From Verrucomicrobiales bacterium (lineage in GTDB: Bacteria; Verrucomicrobiota; Verrucomicrobiia; Limisphaerales; JAFMIX01): a stretch of DNA of 8,639 nucleotides. The notes under the pieces were generated by a model, which saw nothing but the letters and a program-made list of their open reading frames with translations, was not told the origin of the DNA and made no database searches. A program made the translations under genes and the position numbers. Shown here piece after piece: positions 1-6,036 of this stretch (its first letter is position 1; each line of letters starts with the position of its first letter). The DNA is taken from the NCBI GenBank assembly GCA_017853785.1, contig JAFMIX010000078.1:1-8639 (forward strand). The letters are read 5' to 3'.

Positions 1-363
1 GGCTGGAGCTATGCCCGGCTGATGACCGAACTCCAGGTCAGCAAGCCCACCCTCATCGCCTGGAGCCGTAAACACCAGTTCCAGATCCAGAACCTCAAGG
101 CCATCGAACTCGAGGCCCTCGGCGAACACTGGCTCGCCTCCGTCACCGACCGCGTCAACCTCCTCGGCACCCAGTTGCGGCAGGTCGAGGCAGCGCTCGA
201 CCAGCGGGATGTGACGACGTTGACCACCCCGCAGCTCTACGCGCTGGCCCGCAGTTTGCGCCGCCAGATCGCCGCGGCCACCGCCGCTCCCGGCTTCACC
301 GTGCCGGTCGCCGAAATCCCGGCGGCGGAATACCACGAACAGGTCCAAGATTGGCCCGGCTGA
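1..363 (+). CDS. Helix-turn-helix protein, 5' end outside window
   Basis: The frame is open from the first base to a TGA at 361-363, giving 120 visible residues. An ATG exists at 22, but starting there would cut into the helix-turn-helix, so the true start is probably upstream of the window. Residues 3-25 read as a compact HTH of the kind that begins small terminase-like or transposase-like DNA-binding proteins (SYARLMTELQVSKPTLIAW). The rest is mostly helical and charged (LRQVEAALDQRDV, LYALARSLRRQI), compatible with a coiled coil or a dimerisation region, and it ends in an acidic tail, EYHEQVQDW. There is no signal peptide or membrane segment. DNA binding is inferred from the HTH pattern only. 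It may belong to a lineage-specific, mobile-like family, but I cannot name one. A 519-base repeat spacer separates it from the next gene. Confidence 0.6.
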   Translation, partial: GWSYARLMTELQVSKPTLIAWSRKHQFQIQNLKAIELEALGEHWLASVTDRVNLLGTQLRQVEAALDQRDVTTLTTPQLYALARSLRRQIAAATAAPGFTVPVAEIPAAEYHEQVQDWPG

Positions 364-426
364 CCCCCATTATGAACTCAATCCCCAGCCTGGTCCCCGC
401 ACCGTCCACCTTTCGCCATCTGGTAG

Positions 427-446
427 GGCGGTGCTGCCGCACCGCC
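427..446. repeat. Perfect GC hairpin, REP-like palindrome
   Basis: The arms GGCGGTGC (427-434) and GCACCGCC (439-446) pair perfectly around the loop TGCC. It begins just after GTAG, in a setting that looks like the extragenic palindromes (REP-type) scattered through many bacterial genomes. There is no T-run after it, so a classical Rho-independent terminator is unlikely, although it could still stabilise the 3' end of the upstream transcript. That it is dispersed in this genome is inferred; only one copy is in the window. Confidence 0.6.
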
Positions 447-486
447 GGAATGAGCCGTAGGTCAACCCTGTCTTGGGAGCGCAGCT

Positions 487-500
487 TTCGGCGGGCCGAA
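487..500. repeat. Short palindrome TTCGG-CGGG-CCGAA
   Basis: A 5-base stem (487-491 with 496-500) encloses a 4-base loop. It lies 40 bases after the perfect hairpin and may be the second palindrome of the same extragenic element. It is short enough to arise by chance in GC-rich DNA. Confidence 0.35.
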
Positions 501-516
501 CTCAACGAAGCGCCAA

Positions 517-579
517 CTCTCCTCTCTCAACTACCCTCTATCAACCCTCAACTCTCAACTCTCAACCATCCACAATCAC
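517..579. repeat. Degenerate 7-base tandem repeat, CTCTCAA type
   Basis: Read in steps of seven from 517, the units are CTCTCCT, CTCTCAA, CTACCCT, CTATCAA, CCCTCAA, CTCTCAA, CTCTCAA, CCATCCA and CAATCAC. The same CTCTCAA unit reappears inside the exosortase gene at 2718-2738. Heptanucleotide tandem repeats of this style (STRR) are known from filamentous cyanobacteria. Here they are in a different kind of genome, and relatedness to STRR is not implied. Confidence 0.7.
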
Positions 580-583
580 CCCC

Positions 584-696
584 AAACTTTACCCCCCATG
601 AAAACAAAAACTGGTAAAGAAACGGTAAAGTTTTGGACGCGCTATCAACCACTTACAACAATTGACCCCGCCCTGGTAAAGAAATGATAAAGTTTT
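584..696. promoter_or_regulatory. Paired GGTAAAG boxes, possible regulator-binding repeats
   Basis: A 24-base unit occurs twice, at 611-634 and 673-696, with two mismatches and 62 bases from start to start. Each unit holds two GRTAAAG half-sites exactly 11 bases apart (613/624 and 675/686), about one helical turn, and each ends in TTTT. An inverted copy, AAACTTTACC at 584-593, is fully complementary to GGTAAAGTTT at 624-633. Direct half-sites at 11-base spacing are typical of OmpR/PhoB-type response-regulator boxes. A structural or mobile-element role is equally possible, because the next gene start is about 190 bases away. Confidence 0.4.
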
Positions 697-730
697 CCGC
701 TGTCCTATCACCAATCAACTATCATCCACC

Positions 731-774
731 TGTCGCGCCGCCTTGTCGCGCCGTAGTCGGATGAAGACGGAAGC
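731..774. repeat. TGTCGCGCC repeat block, first copy
   Basis: TGTCGCGCC occurs twice here, at 731-739 and 744-752. The second copy opens a 31-base segment (744-774) ending in CGGAAGC that matches 2678-2708 inside the exosortase gene at 27 of 31 positions. A further 12-base match, CCTTGTCGCGCC, is at 920-931 in the following gene. This looks like a dispersed element of the genome rather than a site tied to one gene. Confidence 0.6.
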
Positions 775-781
775 AACCACT

Positions 782-820
782 ATCGGCCATCGGCAATTTG
801 TAAATCGGCAATCGTAAATC
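782..820. repeat. Imperfect 7-base repeat, ATCGGCA type
   Basis: ATCGGCC and ATCGGCA stand side by side at 782-795. After an 8-base unit, ATCGGCA at 804-810 and ATCGTAA at 811-817 follow. The sequence differs from the CTCTCAA tract but the period is again about seven. It is contiguous with the TGTCGCGCC block upstream and the CTTGGTG element downstream. Confidence 0.5.
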
Positions 821-830
821 AGTCGCCGCC

Positions 831-861
831 CTTCGTGCCTTGGTGTCTTGGTGGTTAAAAA
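831..861. repeat. CTTGGTG element upstream of the Pro-rich gene
   Basis: The segment contains CTTGGTG at 839-845 and 847-853 and runs into an A-tract (TTAAAA), ending 21 bases before the ATG at 883. Its reverse strand translates to TTKTPRHEG, a string I associate from memory with spurious hypothetical proteins in many environmental genomes. That points to a widespread intergenic repeat rather than a gene. I cannot verify the distribution here. Confidence 0.45.
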
Positions 862-882
862 AACATCAACTCTCACCTCACA

Positions 883-1638
883 ATGACCCACCGCAATCTG
901 CATCGCAAGACCGCGCGTCCCTTGTCGCGCCAGAACGTCCGTGGCTTGCCTCGTGCCTGTGTGCGCCGCCGCTGGCGCGGCCCCGATGACTTGGCGGAGG
1001 CGCTCACCGCCTTCGGCCGCGCCCTCCGTGCCCACCGCCGTCTGGCGCGCTTAGCGCCCCGGTTCTTCGACGCCGCCGTGGTGGCGCGCGAGCGTGAGAA
1101 CCGCGCCGAACAGCAGCGCTGGATGGCGTTCTGGGAACCGCATATCGCCAAATCCTACGGCGTCCCCCCGCCGCCGCCGCCGGTCGGCGCCGACTATCCA
1201 CCCCTCCCGCCGCCGGCCACGCAGCGCGCCGTCGACCGGCAGTTGGCGGAGTTGCAGCTCTGGCTGACGGCGGGGGATCTCGCCTTCGCCCGGCATCGCC
1301 AGCGCCAGCCCCATGCGCAATTGAGCCTGTGTCGGATGGCGCGGCTGTTGCAACTGGCGTTCGCCCTAAAACAGATGGTCCTGGGTCTCGATTCCCCGAA
1401 TGCCTTGCCTGATAAGATCACCTACGACTATGAGTTCACCGACCTCAAGCGGGCCTACGGCCACCTGTGCGCGGTGTCCGAGTCCGCTGCCGCGCCGCCT
1501 GCGCCGGCGGGCGCCGTGCCCTCTGCGGAAGTGTCCCTGCCACCCGCACCGGCTTGTCCTCCGCCCGCGGCCCCCGGCTCGCCGCCACCCCGCCGCTGTG
1601 ATGCCTGGAGTCGGTGGGCTCGCCAGCGGCAAAAGTGA
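883..1638 (+). CDS. Unrecognised Arg- and Pro-rich protein
   Basis: This is an intact 251-residue frame from ATG to TGA. I do not recognise a family. The N-terminal 35 residues are strongly basic. Residues 36-100 are helical and rich in Arg and Ala (DLAEALTAFGRALRAH, RERENRAEQQRWMAFWEPHI). A proline stretch follows at about 105-123 (GVPPPPPPVG, PPLPPP), then a helical region at about 125-172 and a tail from about 200 dominated by Pro and Ala. There is no signal peptide or membrane segment. No antisense frame covers the whole span, which supports this strand, but GC-rich DNA can hold long false frames. A GTG at 961 (residue 27) is an alternative start that would skip the basic leader and the 12 bases shared with the upstream repeat block. 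It may pair functionally with the HTH protein upstream; that is speculation. Confidence 0.5.
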   Translation: MTHRNLHRKTARPLSRQNVRGLPRACVRRRWRGPDDLAEALTAFGRALRAHRRLARLAPRFFDAAVVARERENRAEQQRWMAFWEPHIAKSYGVPPPPPPVGADYPPLPPPATQRAVDRQLAELQLWLTAGDLAFARHRQRQPHAQLSLCRMARLLQLAFALKQMVLGLDSPNALPDKITYDYEFTDLKRAYGHLCAVSESAAAPPAPAGAVPSAEVSLPPAPACPPPAAPGSPPPRRCDAWSRWARQRQK

Positions 1639-1703
1639 GCCTGACCGCATGGGTAACCTGAAAGTGTCGGCGGCCTGGATGCCTTCGTTTCTTGGTTATG
1701 AAA

Positions 1704-1727
1704 ACCGGGCCGGATTTCCCGGCCGGT
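1704..1727. promoter_or_regulatory. GC-rich hairpin before the exosortase gene
   Basis: The arms ACCGGGCCGG (1704-1713) and CCGGCCGGT (1719-1727) pair with one bulged G around the loop ATTTC. It lies 66 bases after the stop of the Pro-rich gene and 52 bases before the exosortase ATG. A T-rich stretch follows only at about 1758-1774, too far for a classical terminator. It may end the upstream transcript or form a leader structure for the EPS genes. No clear promoter elements are visible beside it. Confidence 0.35.
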
Positions 1728-1778
1728 GGTCCGGCGGTTTGGCATCGCCAGCCAAAATGTTTTCTGTATTTTTACCCC

Positions 1779-3407
1779 ATGCCATCGGTCTTGAAAACTT
1801 GGCGACCCGCGCTCCTGGCGCTCGGCGGTTATTGGGCGGTGCTCATTTATCAGTTGGGCGCGCAATGGTCGGCCTATGAGCAATACAATTACGGCTGGGC
1901 CGTGCCGTTCCTCTGCGCCTATCTGCTATGGGAGCGGTTCACTAACCCATCTTTCATCTCCCATCTTCCATCTTCCATCCCCCGGAACGGGGGCGGCTTT
2001 CTGCTATCTGCCACCTTCTGTCTTCTCGCCGCCACCTGGGCCGTCACCCGCTGGCTGCACGAGGCGAATCCCATCTGGCGCATGTCGAGCTGGGTGCTGG
2101 CATTGATTGCCGTAACGCTGACGTTGCTGGTGCTGCGGCTCACGCTCGGAAAAGGACGTTGGTGGCACTACGCTTTTCCCGTCTGTTTCTTCCTCGTGGC
2201 GGTGCCATGGCCGAGCCCGATCGAAAACCGCCTGACCGAAACCCTGACCAGCGGCAACATGGCGGTCACCACGGAACTGCTCGCGGCCCTGGGGATCCCC
2301 GCATTGCAGAAGGGCAACGTCATCGAGATCGCCACCGGGCTGGTGGGGGTGGACGAGGCGTGCAGCGGCATCCGTTCGTTTCAGTCCACGCTGATGATCG
2401 CGCTGTTCTTCGGCGAACTCTACCGGCTCCCGCTGGGGCGCCGGTTGCTGGCGGTGGCGGCGGGTTTTCTCTTCGCCTTCCTCTTCAACATCGGGCGCAC
2501 CTTGCTGCTGGTGTATGTCGCCGCGCACGACGGGATTCCCGCGATGCACAAATGGCATGACCCGGCGGGCGTGGCGATTTTGGTCGGCTGCTTCACGAGC
2601 TTGTGGTGGTTCTGCGGCTGGCTGAGAGTGAAGCAGGCCGAATCCGGAATCCAGAATCCAGAATCCAGAAACTCACCTGTCGCGCCGAAGTCTGACGAAG
2701 GCGGAAGCTCCTCGCTACTCTCAACCATCAGCTCTCAACTTCCTCTCCGCCTCGCGCTCGGCCTCGGCCTGTGGTTCGTGCTGACCGAGATCGGGGTCGA
2801 GGCGTGGTATCGGTTGCATGAGGTGCGGGCCGCGGCGGCGCAGGCGTGGACGGTGCGCTGGCCCGAGGGCGAATTGCGATACAAACCGGTCGAGATTTCG
2901 GCGGCCATCCGCAAGCAGTTGGCCTTCGACAGCGGCGCGCAGTGCAGTTGGCAGCCGGCGGACGGGAGTTATTGGCAGCTGGTTTATTTCCGGTGGCTGC
3001 CTTCTCGGTCGCTCTACGCGCGCGTCCGCAGTCATCAGAACAAGACGCACCGGCCGGAACACTGCCTCAGTGCATCAGGAATGAAACTCCTCGTTGATGA
3101 AGGTCTGGTGACTTATCCGGTGGGCGCCGTGAAGTTCGGCCTCCACAAATATCTGTTCGAGGCGGAGGGCCGCCGGCTGTACGTCTATTACGGGCAATAC
3201 GAGGATTCCAGCGCGCCGGATGCGGTGGCGAGTTATCGGAAGGGCGTCGCCGCCCGGGTCGCTGCGGCGCGGGGTGGCAGCCGTAATTACGGCCTGCGCA
3301 TCTTCGAACTGGCGGTCACCGGCTATCCCGACGCGGCGCAGACCGACGCGGCGGTGCAACGGCGGTTGCCGCAGTTGATCCGGTTCGGCGCGGATGCCGG
3401 CGACTAG
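1779..3407 (+). CDS. Exosortase fused to an EpsI-type C-terminal domain
   Basis: A 542-residue membrane protease/transpeptidase of the exosortase/archaeosortase family, expected to cleave PEP-CTERM-like sorting tails at the inner membrane. The visible triad is Cys195 in DEACSGIRS, Arg240 in FNIGRT, and His257 or His260 in MHKWHD. About eight membrane segments lie between residues 9 and 282. A ninth at about 322-344 leads into a periplasmic EpsI-like domain (345-542) containing HRPEHCLS around Cys429. The length suits an exosortase (about 290 residues) plus EpsI (about 200). The ATG at 1779 is preferred because the frame upstream to the TTG at 1692 encodes an unconvincing leader. No good Shine-Dalgarno sequence is seen. 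Two stretches are encoded by 7-base repeats: the loop at residues 57-68 and the linker at 288-322 that joins the two domains. The gap to the next gene is about 40 bases, which suggests an operon with EPS genes, the usual setting of exosortases. No target protein is in view. Confidence 0.92.
   Translation: MPSVLKTWRPALLALGGYWAVLIYQLGAQWSAYEQYNYGWAVPFLCAYLLWERFTNPSFISHLPSSIPRNGGGFLLSATFCLLAATWAVTRWLHEANPIWRMSSWVLALIAVTLTLLVLRLTLGKGRWWHYAFPVCFFLVAVPWPSPIENRLTETLTSGNMAVTTELLAALGIPALQKGNVIEIATGLVGVDEACSGIRSFQSTLMIALFFGELYRLPLGRRLLAVAAGFLFAFLFNIGRTLLLVYVAAHDGIPAMHKWHDPAGVAILVGCFTSLWWFCGWLRVKQAESGIQNPESRNSPVAPKSDEGGSSSLLSTISSQLPLRLALGLGLWFVLTEIGVEAWYRLHEVRAAAAQAWTVRWPEGELRYKPVEISAAIRKQLAFDSGAQCSWQPADGSYWQLVYFRWLPSRSLYARVRSHQNKTHRPEHCLSASGMKLLVDEGLVTYPVGAVKFGLHKYLFEAEGRRLYVYYGQYEDSSAPDAVASYRKGVAARVAAARGGSRNYGLRIFELAVTGYPDAAQTDAAVQRRLPQLIRFGADAGD
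1947..1981. repeat. 7-base tandem repeat (CCATCTT) inside the exosortase gene
   Basis: There are five consecutive heptamers: CCATCTT, TCATCTC, CCATCTT, CCATCTT and CCATCCC. They encode residues 57-68 of the exosortase, a Ser/Pro-rich loop (PSFISHLPSSIP) between the second and third membrane segments. At 35 bases the tract alone would break the frame, so flanking bases must compensate. Confidence 0.7.
2640..2743. repeat. Composite repeat cassette inside the exosortase gene
   Basis: Three repeat types follow one another. Four heptamers (GAATCCG once, GAATCCA three times) fill 2640-2667. A block at 2678-2708 matches spacer 744-774 at 27 of 31 positions. CTCTCAA heptamers lie at 2718-2738, and 13 bases (2717-2729) are identical to 558-570. 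The cassette encodes residues 288-322, a polar Ser-rich linker between the last exosortase membrane segment and the EpsI membrane anchor. The frame stays open throughout. Confidence 0.7.
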
Positions 3408-3445
3408 CGCGGAAAAAATTGTCGCCGCCGCCCCGGGCGGGAAGA

Positions 3446-4633
3446 ATGATGGGGCGAACCAAGATGAAAAAGAAATCCCAGCAACGCCGCCGGCGCAAAA
3501 AGGTTTTTGTGACCGGCTGTTTCGACCTGCTCCACAGCGGCCATGTGCGGTTCCTCCAGGACGCGGCGCAATGGGGTGAACTCCACGTCGGCATCGGTGC
3601 GGACCGCACGGTGGCGGAGCTGAAGGGCCGGCCGCCGGTGAATCCGCAGACCGAGCGGCAGTATCTCATCAAGGCCCTCAAGTGCGTCAAGGCGTGCACG
3701 GTCAATTCGGAATCCGGCCTGATGGATTTCGTGGCCGACCTCAAACGGCTTTCGCCGGATGTGTTCGTGGTGAACGAGGAGGGCAATGTGCCGGCCAAGG
3801 CGGAGTTGTGCCGCCGGCTCGGCATCAAGTATGTGGTGCTCAAGCGTGAGCCGGAGACCGGGTTGCCGGTGCGCTCCACCACGGCGCTGCGGCAGGAGTG
3901 CCGTATTCCCTACCGGCTCGACCTCGCGGGCGGCTGGCTGGACCAGCCGTTCGTCTCGCGCCTCGCCGCGGGGCCGGTGTTGACGATCTCATTGGAGCCG
4001 ACGGTGGAGTTCAATGAGCGCAGCGGCATGGCCAGCAGCACGCGGCGCAAGGCAATCCAACTCTGGCAGACCAGCCTGCCGGGCGGCAGCCCCGAGCATA
4101 CGGCCAAGACCTTGTTCGCGTTCGAGAACCCGCCGGGCACGACCGAATTTTCCGGCTCGCAGGACGCCATCGGGATAGTTTTCCCGGGATTGAACCGGCT
4201 CGATTACCGCGGGAAATTCTGGCCGGAGAAAATCACGTCCGTGACGGATGAAAGCACGCTGGCCTGGTTGGAAGCGCACCTGCAATTGCTGCCGCTCGGG
4301 CCGCGGGGCGATGGTTACGAAGTCAACCGCGGGCGCAAACTCACCGCTGCAAACGCGCGTCAGCTCGCGGCGGCGGCCACGGCGTGCTGGGACGCCATCG
4401 GGCGGCGCGATGTCGCGGAGTTCGGACGCCGGTTGCGGGCGGCCTTCGACGCGCAGGTGGCGTTGTTTCCCGCGATGAGCAACCGGGCGTTGCAGCGCAC
4501 CATCCGCGAATACGCCGGCGCGGCGCGGGGCTGGAAACTTTCCGGCGCCGGCGGCGGCGGCTATCTGGTGCTCGTGACGGACCGGGAACTGCCCGGATTG
4601 TTGCGGGTGAAAATCCGCCGGTTGGGAATGTGA
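3446..4633 (+). CDS. Cytidylyltransferase-GHMP-type kinase fusion
   Basis: A 395-residue bifunctional protein. Residues 20-150 are a HIGH-type nucleotidyltransferase: GCFDLLHSGH with His30 and His33 binding the nucleotide triphosphate, and a closing RSTT at 143-146. This family makes CDP- or ADP-activated glycerol, polyol or heptose compounds. Only seven residues later a GHMP sugar-kinase fold begins with RIPYRLDLAGGWLDQ (153-167), followed by SGSQDAIG (236-243) and the glycine-rich KLSGAGGGG (364-372). The kinase part is about 240 residues, shorter than the usual 320-350, and the phosphate-binding motif between the two ends is missing or reduced to RSGMASST (192-199). A role in phosphorylating and then activating a sugar for EPS or a surface glycan is inferred; the substrate is unknown. 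Starts are ambiguous: ATG at 3446, 3449 or 3464, or TTG at 3419. GGGAAG before 3449 and GGGG before 3464 are weak ribosome sites. The stop is 10 bases before the next gene. Confidence 0.85.
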   Translation: MMGRTKMKKKSQQRRRRKKVFVTGCFDLLHSGHVRFLQDAAQWGELHVGIGADRTVAELKGRPPVNPQTERQYLIKALKCVKACTVNSESGLMDFVADLKRLSPDVFVVNEEGNVPAKAELCRRLGIKYVVLKREPETGLPVRSTTALRQECRIPYRLDLAGGWLDQPFVSRLAAGPVLTISLEPTVEFNERSGMASSTRRKAIQLWQTSLPGGSPEHTAKTLFAFENPPGTTEFSGSQDAIGIVFPGLNRLDYRGKFWPEKITSVTDESTLAWLEAHLQLLPLGPRGDGYEVNRGRKLTAANARQLAAAATACWDAIGRRDVAEFGRRLRAAFDAQVALFPAMSNRALQRTIREYAGAARGWKLSGAGGGGYLVLVTDRELPGLLRVKIRRLGM

Positions 4634-4643
4634 CGCGCCGACC

Positions 4644-5858
4644 TTGAAAATCCTCCTGCTCAATCAGACGTTCCACCCCGACGTGGTCGCGACGGCGCAG
4701 TATCTGACCGACCTCGCGCTCGCGCTCGCGGCGCGGGGGCATCAAGTGACGGTGGTGACGGGGCGCAAGGCGTATGACGACCCCGCCCGGCGCTTCGCCG
4801 CGCACGAGGTCTGGCGGGGCATCACCATTTGGCGCGTCACGGGCACCAGTTTTGGCAAGGCGGCCAAGTGGCGGCGCGCGGCGGACTTCGCCAGTTTCAT
4901 CGTGGCTTGCTGCTGGCGGCTGCTCTGGTTGCCGCGCCAGGACGCGGTGGTGGCGCTGACCTCGCCGCCGTTGATCTCGTTCATCGGGGCGGCGTTCACG
5001 CGGTTGCGCGGCGGGAAATTCTTCTATTGGGTGATGGACCTGAATCCCGACGAGGCGATCGCCGCGGGCTGGCTGCGGGAAGATTCGCTGCCGGCGCGGG
5101 CGCTGCACTGGATGTCGCGCTTCAGCTTGCGCCGCGCCACCCGCATCATCGTGCTGGACCGGTTCATGCAGGAACGGCTGCTGGCCAAGGGGATTGCGGC
5201 GGAACAGATCGTGGTCATCCCGCCCTGGGCGCGCGAGGACGCGAATCGCTTCGATGCGGCCGGGCGCGCGGCATTTCGGCAGGAGCACGGCTTGACGGAC
5301 AAATTTGTGGTGATGTATTCCGGCAACCATAGCCCGTGTCATCCGCTCGACACTTTGCTGGCGGCGGCGGCGGCACTGGCGGGGGAGTCGCAGTTCCAGT
5401 TCCTGTTCGTGGGCGGCGGCAGTGAATTCGCCAAGGTGAAACGGTTCGCGGCCGAACGGCAGTTGCCGAACATCTTGTGCCTGCCGTATCAACCGCTCGC
5501 GGCGTTGAGCGGTTCGCTTTCGGCGGCGGATCTGCATGTGGTGGTCATGGGCGAGCCGTTCGTGGGCATCATCCATCCTTGCAAGATTTACAACATCCTC
5601 ACGGTGGGCGCACCCGTGCTGTATATCGGGCCGGGCGCTAGTCATGTCGTGGAAATCCTCGCGGACCTCCGGGTCGGAGCGCAGGGGTATGCCGCGCGTC
5701 CCGGGGCGGTGGCGGAAGTGGCGACCCAAATCCGGGCGGCGGCGCAGGCCGGCGGGCGACTGGAGGATGCGCTGGTGGCGCAGGTGGCCGCGCGATTCGG
5801 CGCAGATAAAGGTTTGCCCCATTTGGTCGCCGTGCTGGAGCAAACGTCCTGCCGTTAG
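4644..5858 (+). CDS. Family 4 glycosyltransferase, WbuB/WcaI-like
   Basis: A 404-residue retaining glycosyltransferase of the GT-B fold, expected to add a sugar to a lipid-linked EPS or O-antigen-type intermediate on the cytoplasmic face. The N-terminal acceptor domain opens with MKILLLNQTFHPD and a Rossmann-like ALAARGHQVTVVTG. The C-terminal donor domain shows VVMYSGNHS (222-230), FLFVGGGSE (253-261) and GEPFVGIIHPCKIYNIL (303-319), where Glu304 and Lys314 occupy the expected donor-binding positions. The pattern Pro-x-Lys-x-Tyr is typical of the WbuB/WcaI branch. A hydrophobic patch at about 83-96 may aid membrane association. The start is TTG: the family's standard N-terminus begins exactly there, with no ATG nearby, and no clear Shine-Dalgarno sequence is visible. 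It lies 10 bases after the preceding stop, so translational coupling is likely. Donor and acceptor sugars cannot be read from sequence. Confidence 0.9.
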   Translation: MKILLLNQTFHPDVVATAQYLTDLALALAARGHQVTVVTGRKAYDDPARRFAAHEVWRGITIWRVTGTSFGKAAKWRRAADFASFIVACCWRLLWLPRQDAVVALTSPPLISFIGAAFTRLRGGKFFYWVMDLNPDEAIAAGWLREDSLPARALHWMSRFSLRRATRIIVLDRFMQERLLAKGIAAEQIVVIPPWAREDANRFDAAGRAAFRQEHGLTDKFVVMYSGNHSPCHPLDTLLAAAAALAGESQFQFLFVGGGSEFAKVKRFAAERQLPNILCLPYQPLAALSGSLSAADLHVVVMGEPFVGIIHPCKIYNILTVGAPVLYIGPGASHVVEILADLRVGAQGYAARPGAVAEVATQIRAAAQAGGRLEDALVAQVAARFGADKGLPHLVAVLEQTSCR

Positions 5859-6036
5859 CACCCCGAATGGAGCTGGTTGTCGGTGGAAAATCATCTGGTG
5901 TATTGGCGCAATCTGCGGGCAAACGGCGGCCCCGCCACCGCATGGCCGTAGTTGTGGCTTGAAAACTGCGGGGAATCTGCGGCATCCTGCCCGGACCTTT
6001 GCCAAGGATTAATTTAGCTACAAACCCATCATCGCT

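Larger units (their letters stand above)
364..882. other. Gene-free repeat-rich spacer
   Basis: I see no convincing gene in these 519 bases. The 88-residue open frame at 351-617 is mostly repeat sequence. From left to right the stretch holds two hairpins (427-446 and 487-500), a tract of 7-base repeats (517-579), GGTAAAG boxes (584-696), a TGTCGCGCC block (731-774), a second imperfect 7-base tract (782-820), and a CTTGGTG element (831-861) just before the next gene. Base composition changes sharply from the GC-rich genes: 520-720 is rich in A, C and T. No clear -35/-10 pair or T-run terminator stands out. Confidence 0.7.

Noticed and set aside
351..617. 88-residue open frame on the plus strand
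   Set aside because: Much of it is encoded by the CTCTCAA heptamers and the hairpin. It overlaps the end of the HTH gene and shows no protein-like pattern.
517..820. CRISPR array
   Set aside because: The repeats are 7-base tandem units or two-copy blocks without regular unique spacers, and no cas gene is present.
715..1035. 106-residue open frame on the minus strand
   Set aside because: It is translated mainly from repeat blocks and runs antisense into the gene at 883.
1692..1778. Longer exosortase start at TTG 1692
   Set aside because: The extra 29 residues run through the GC hairpin and look non-protein-like. The ATG at 1779 places the first membrane segment normally.
5925..5936. GGCG-GCCC-CGCC hairpin as a terminator
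   Set aside because: The stem is only four bases and no T-run follows.
5868..5963. Possible 31-codon gene in the gap before the polyprenyl transferase
   Set aside because: It is too short, without a ribosome site or recognisable pattern. The gap is better left as unannotated spacer.
4341..6005. 554-residue open frame on the minus strand
   Set aside because: It lies antisense to the kinase and glycosyltransferase genes, both with clear family motifs. It is rich in Arg, Pro and His, as expected of a false frame opposite GC-rich coding DNA.
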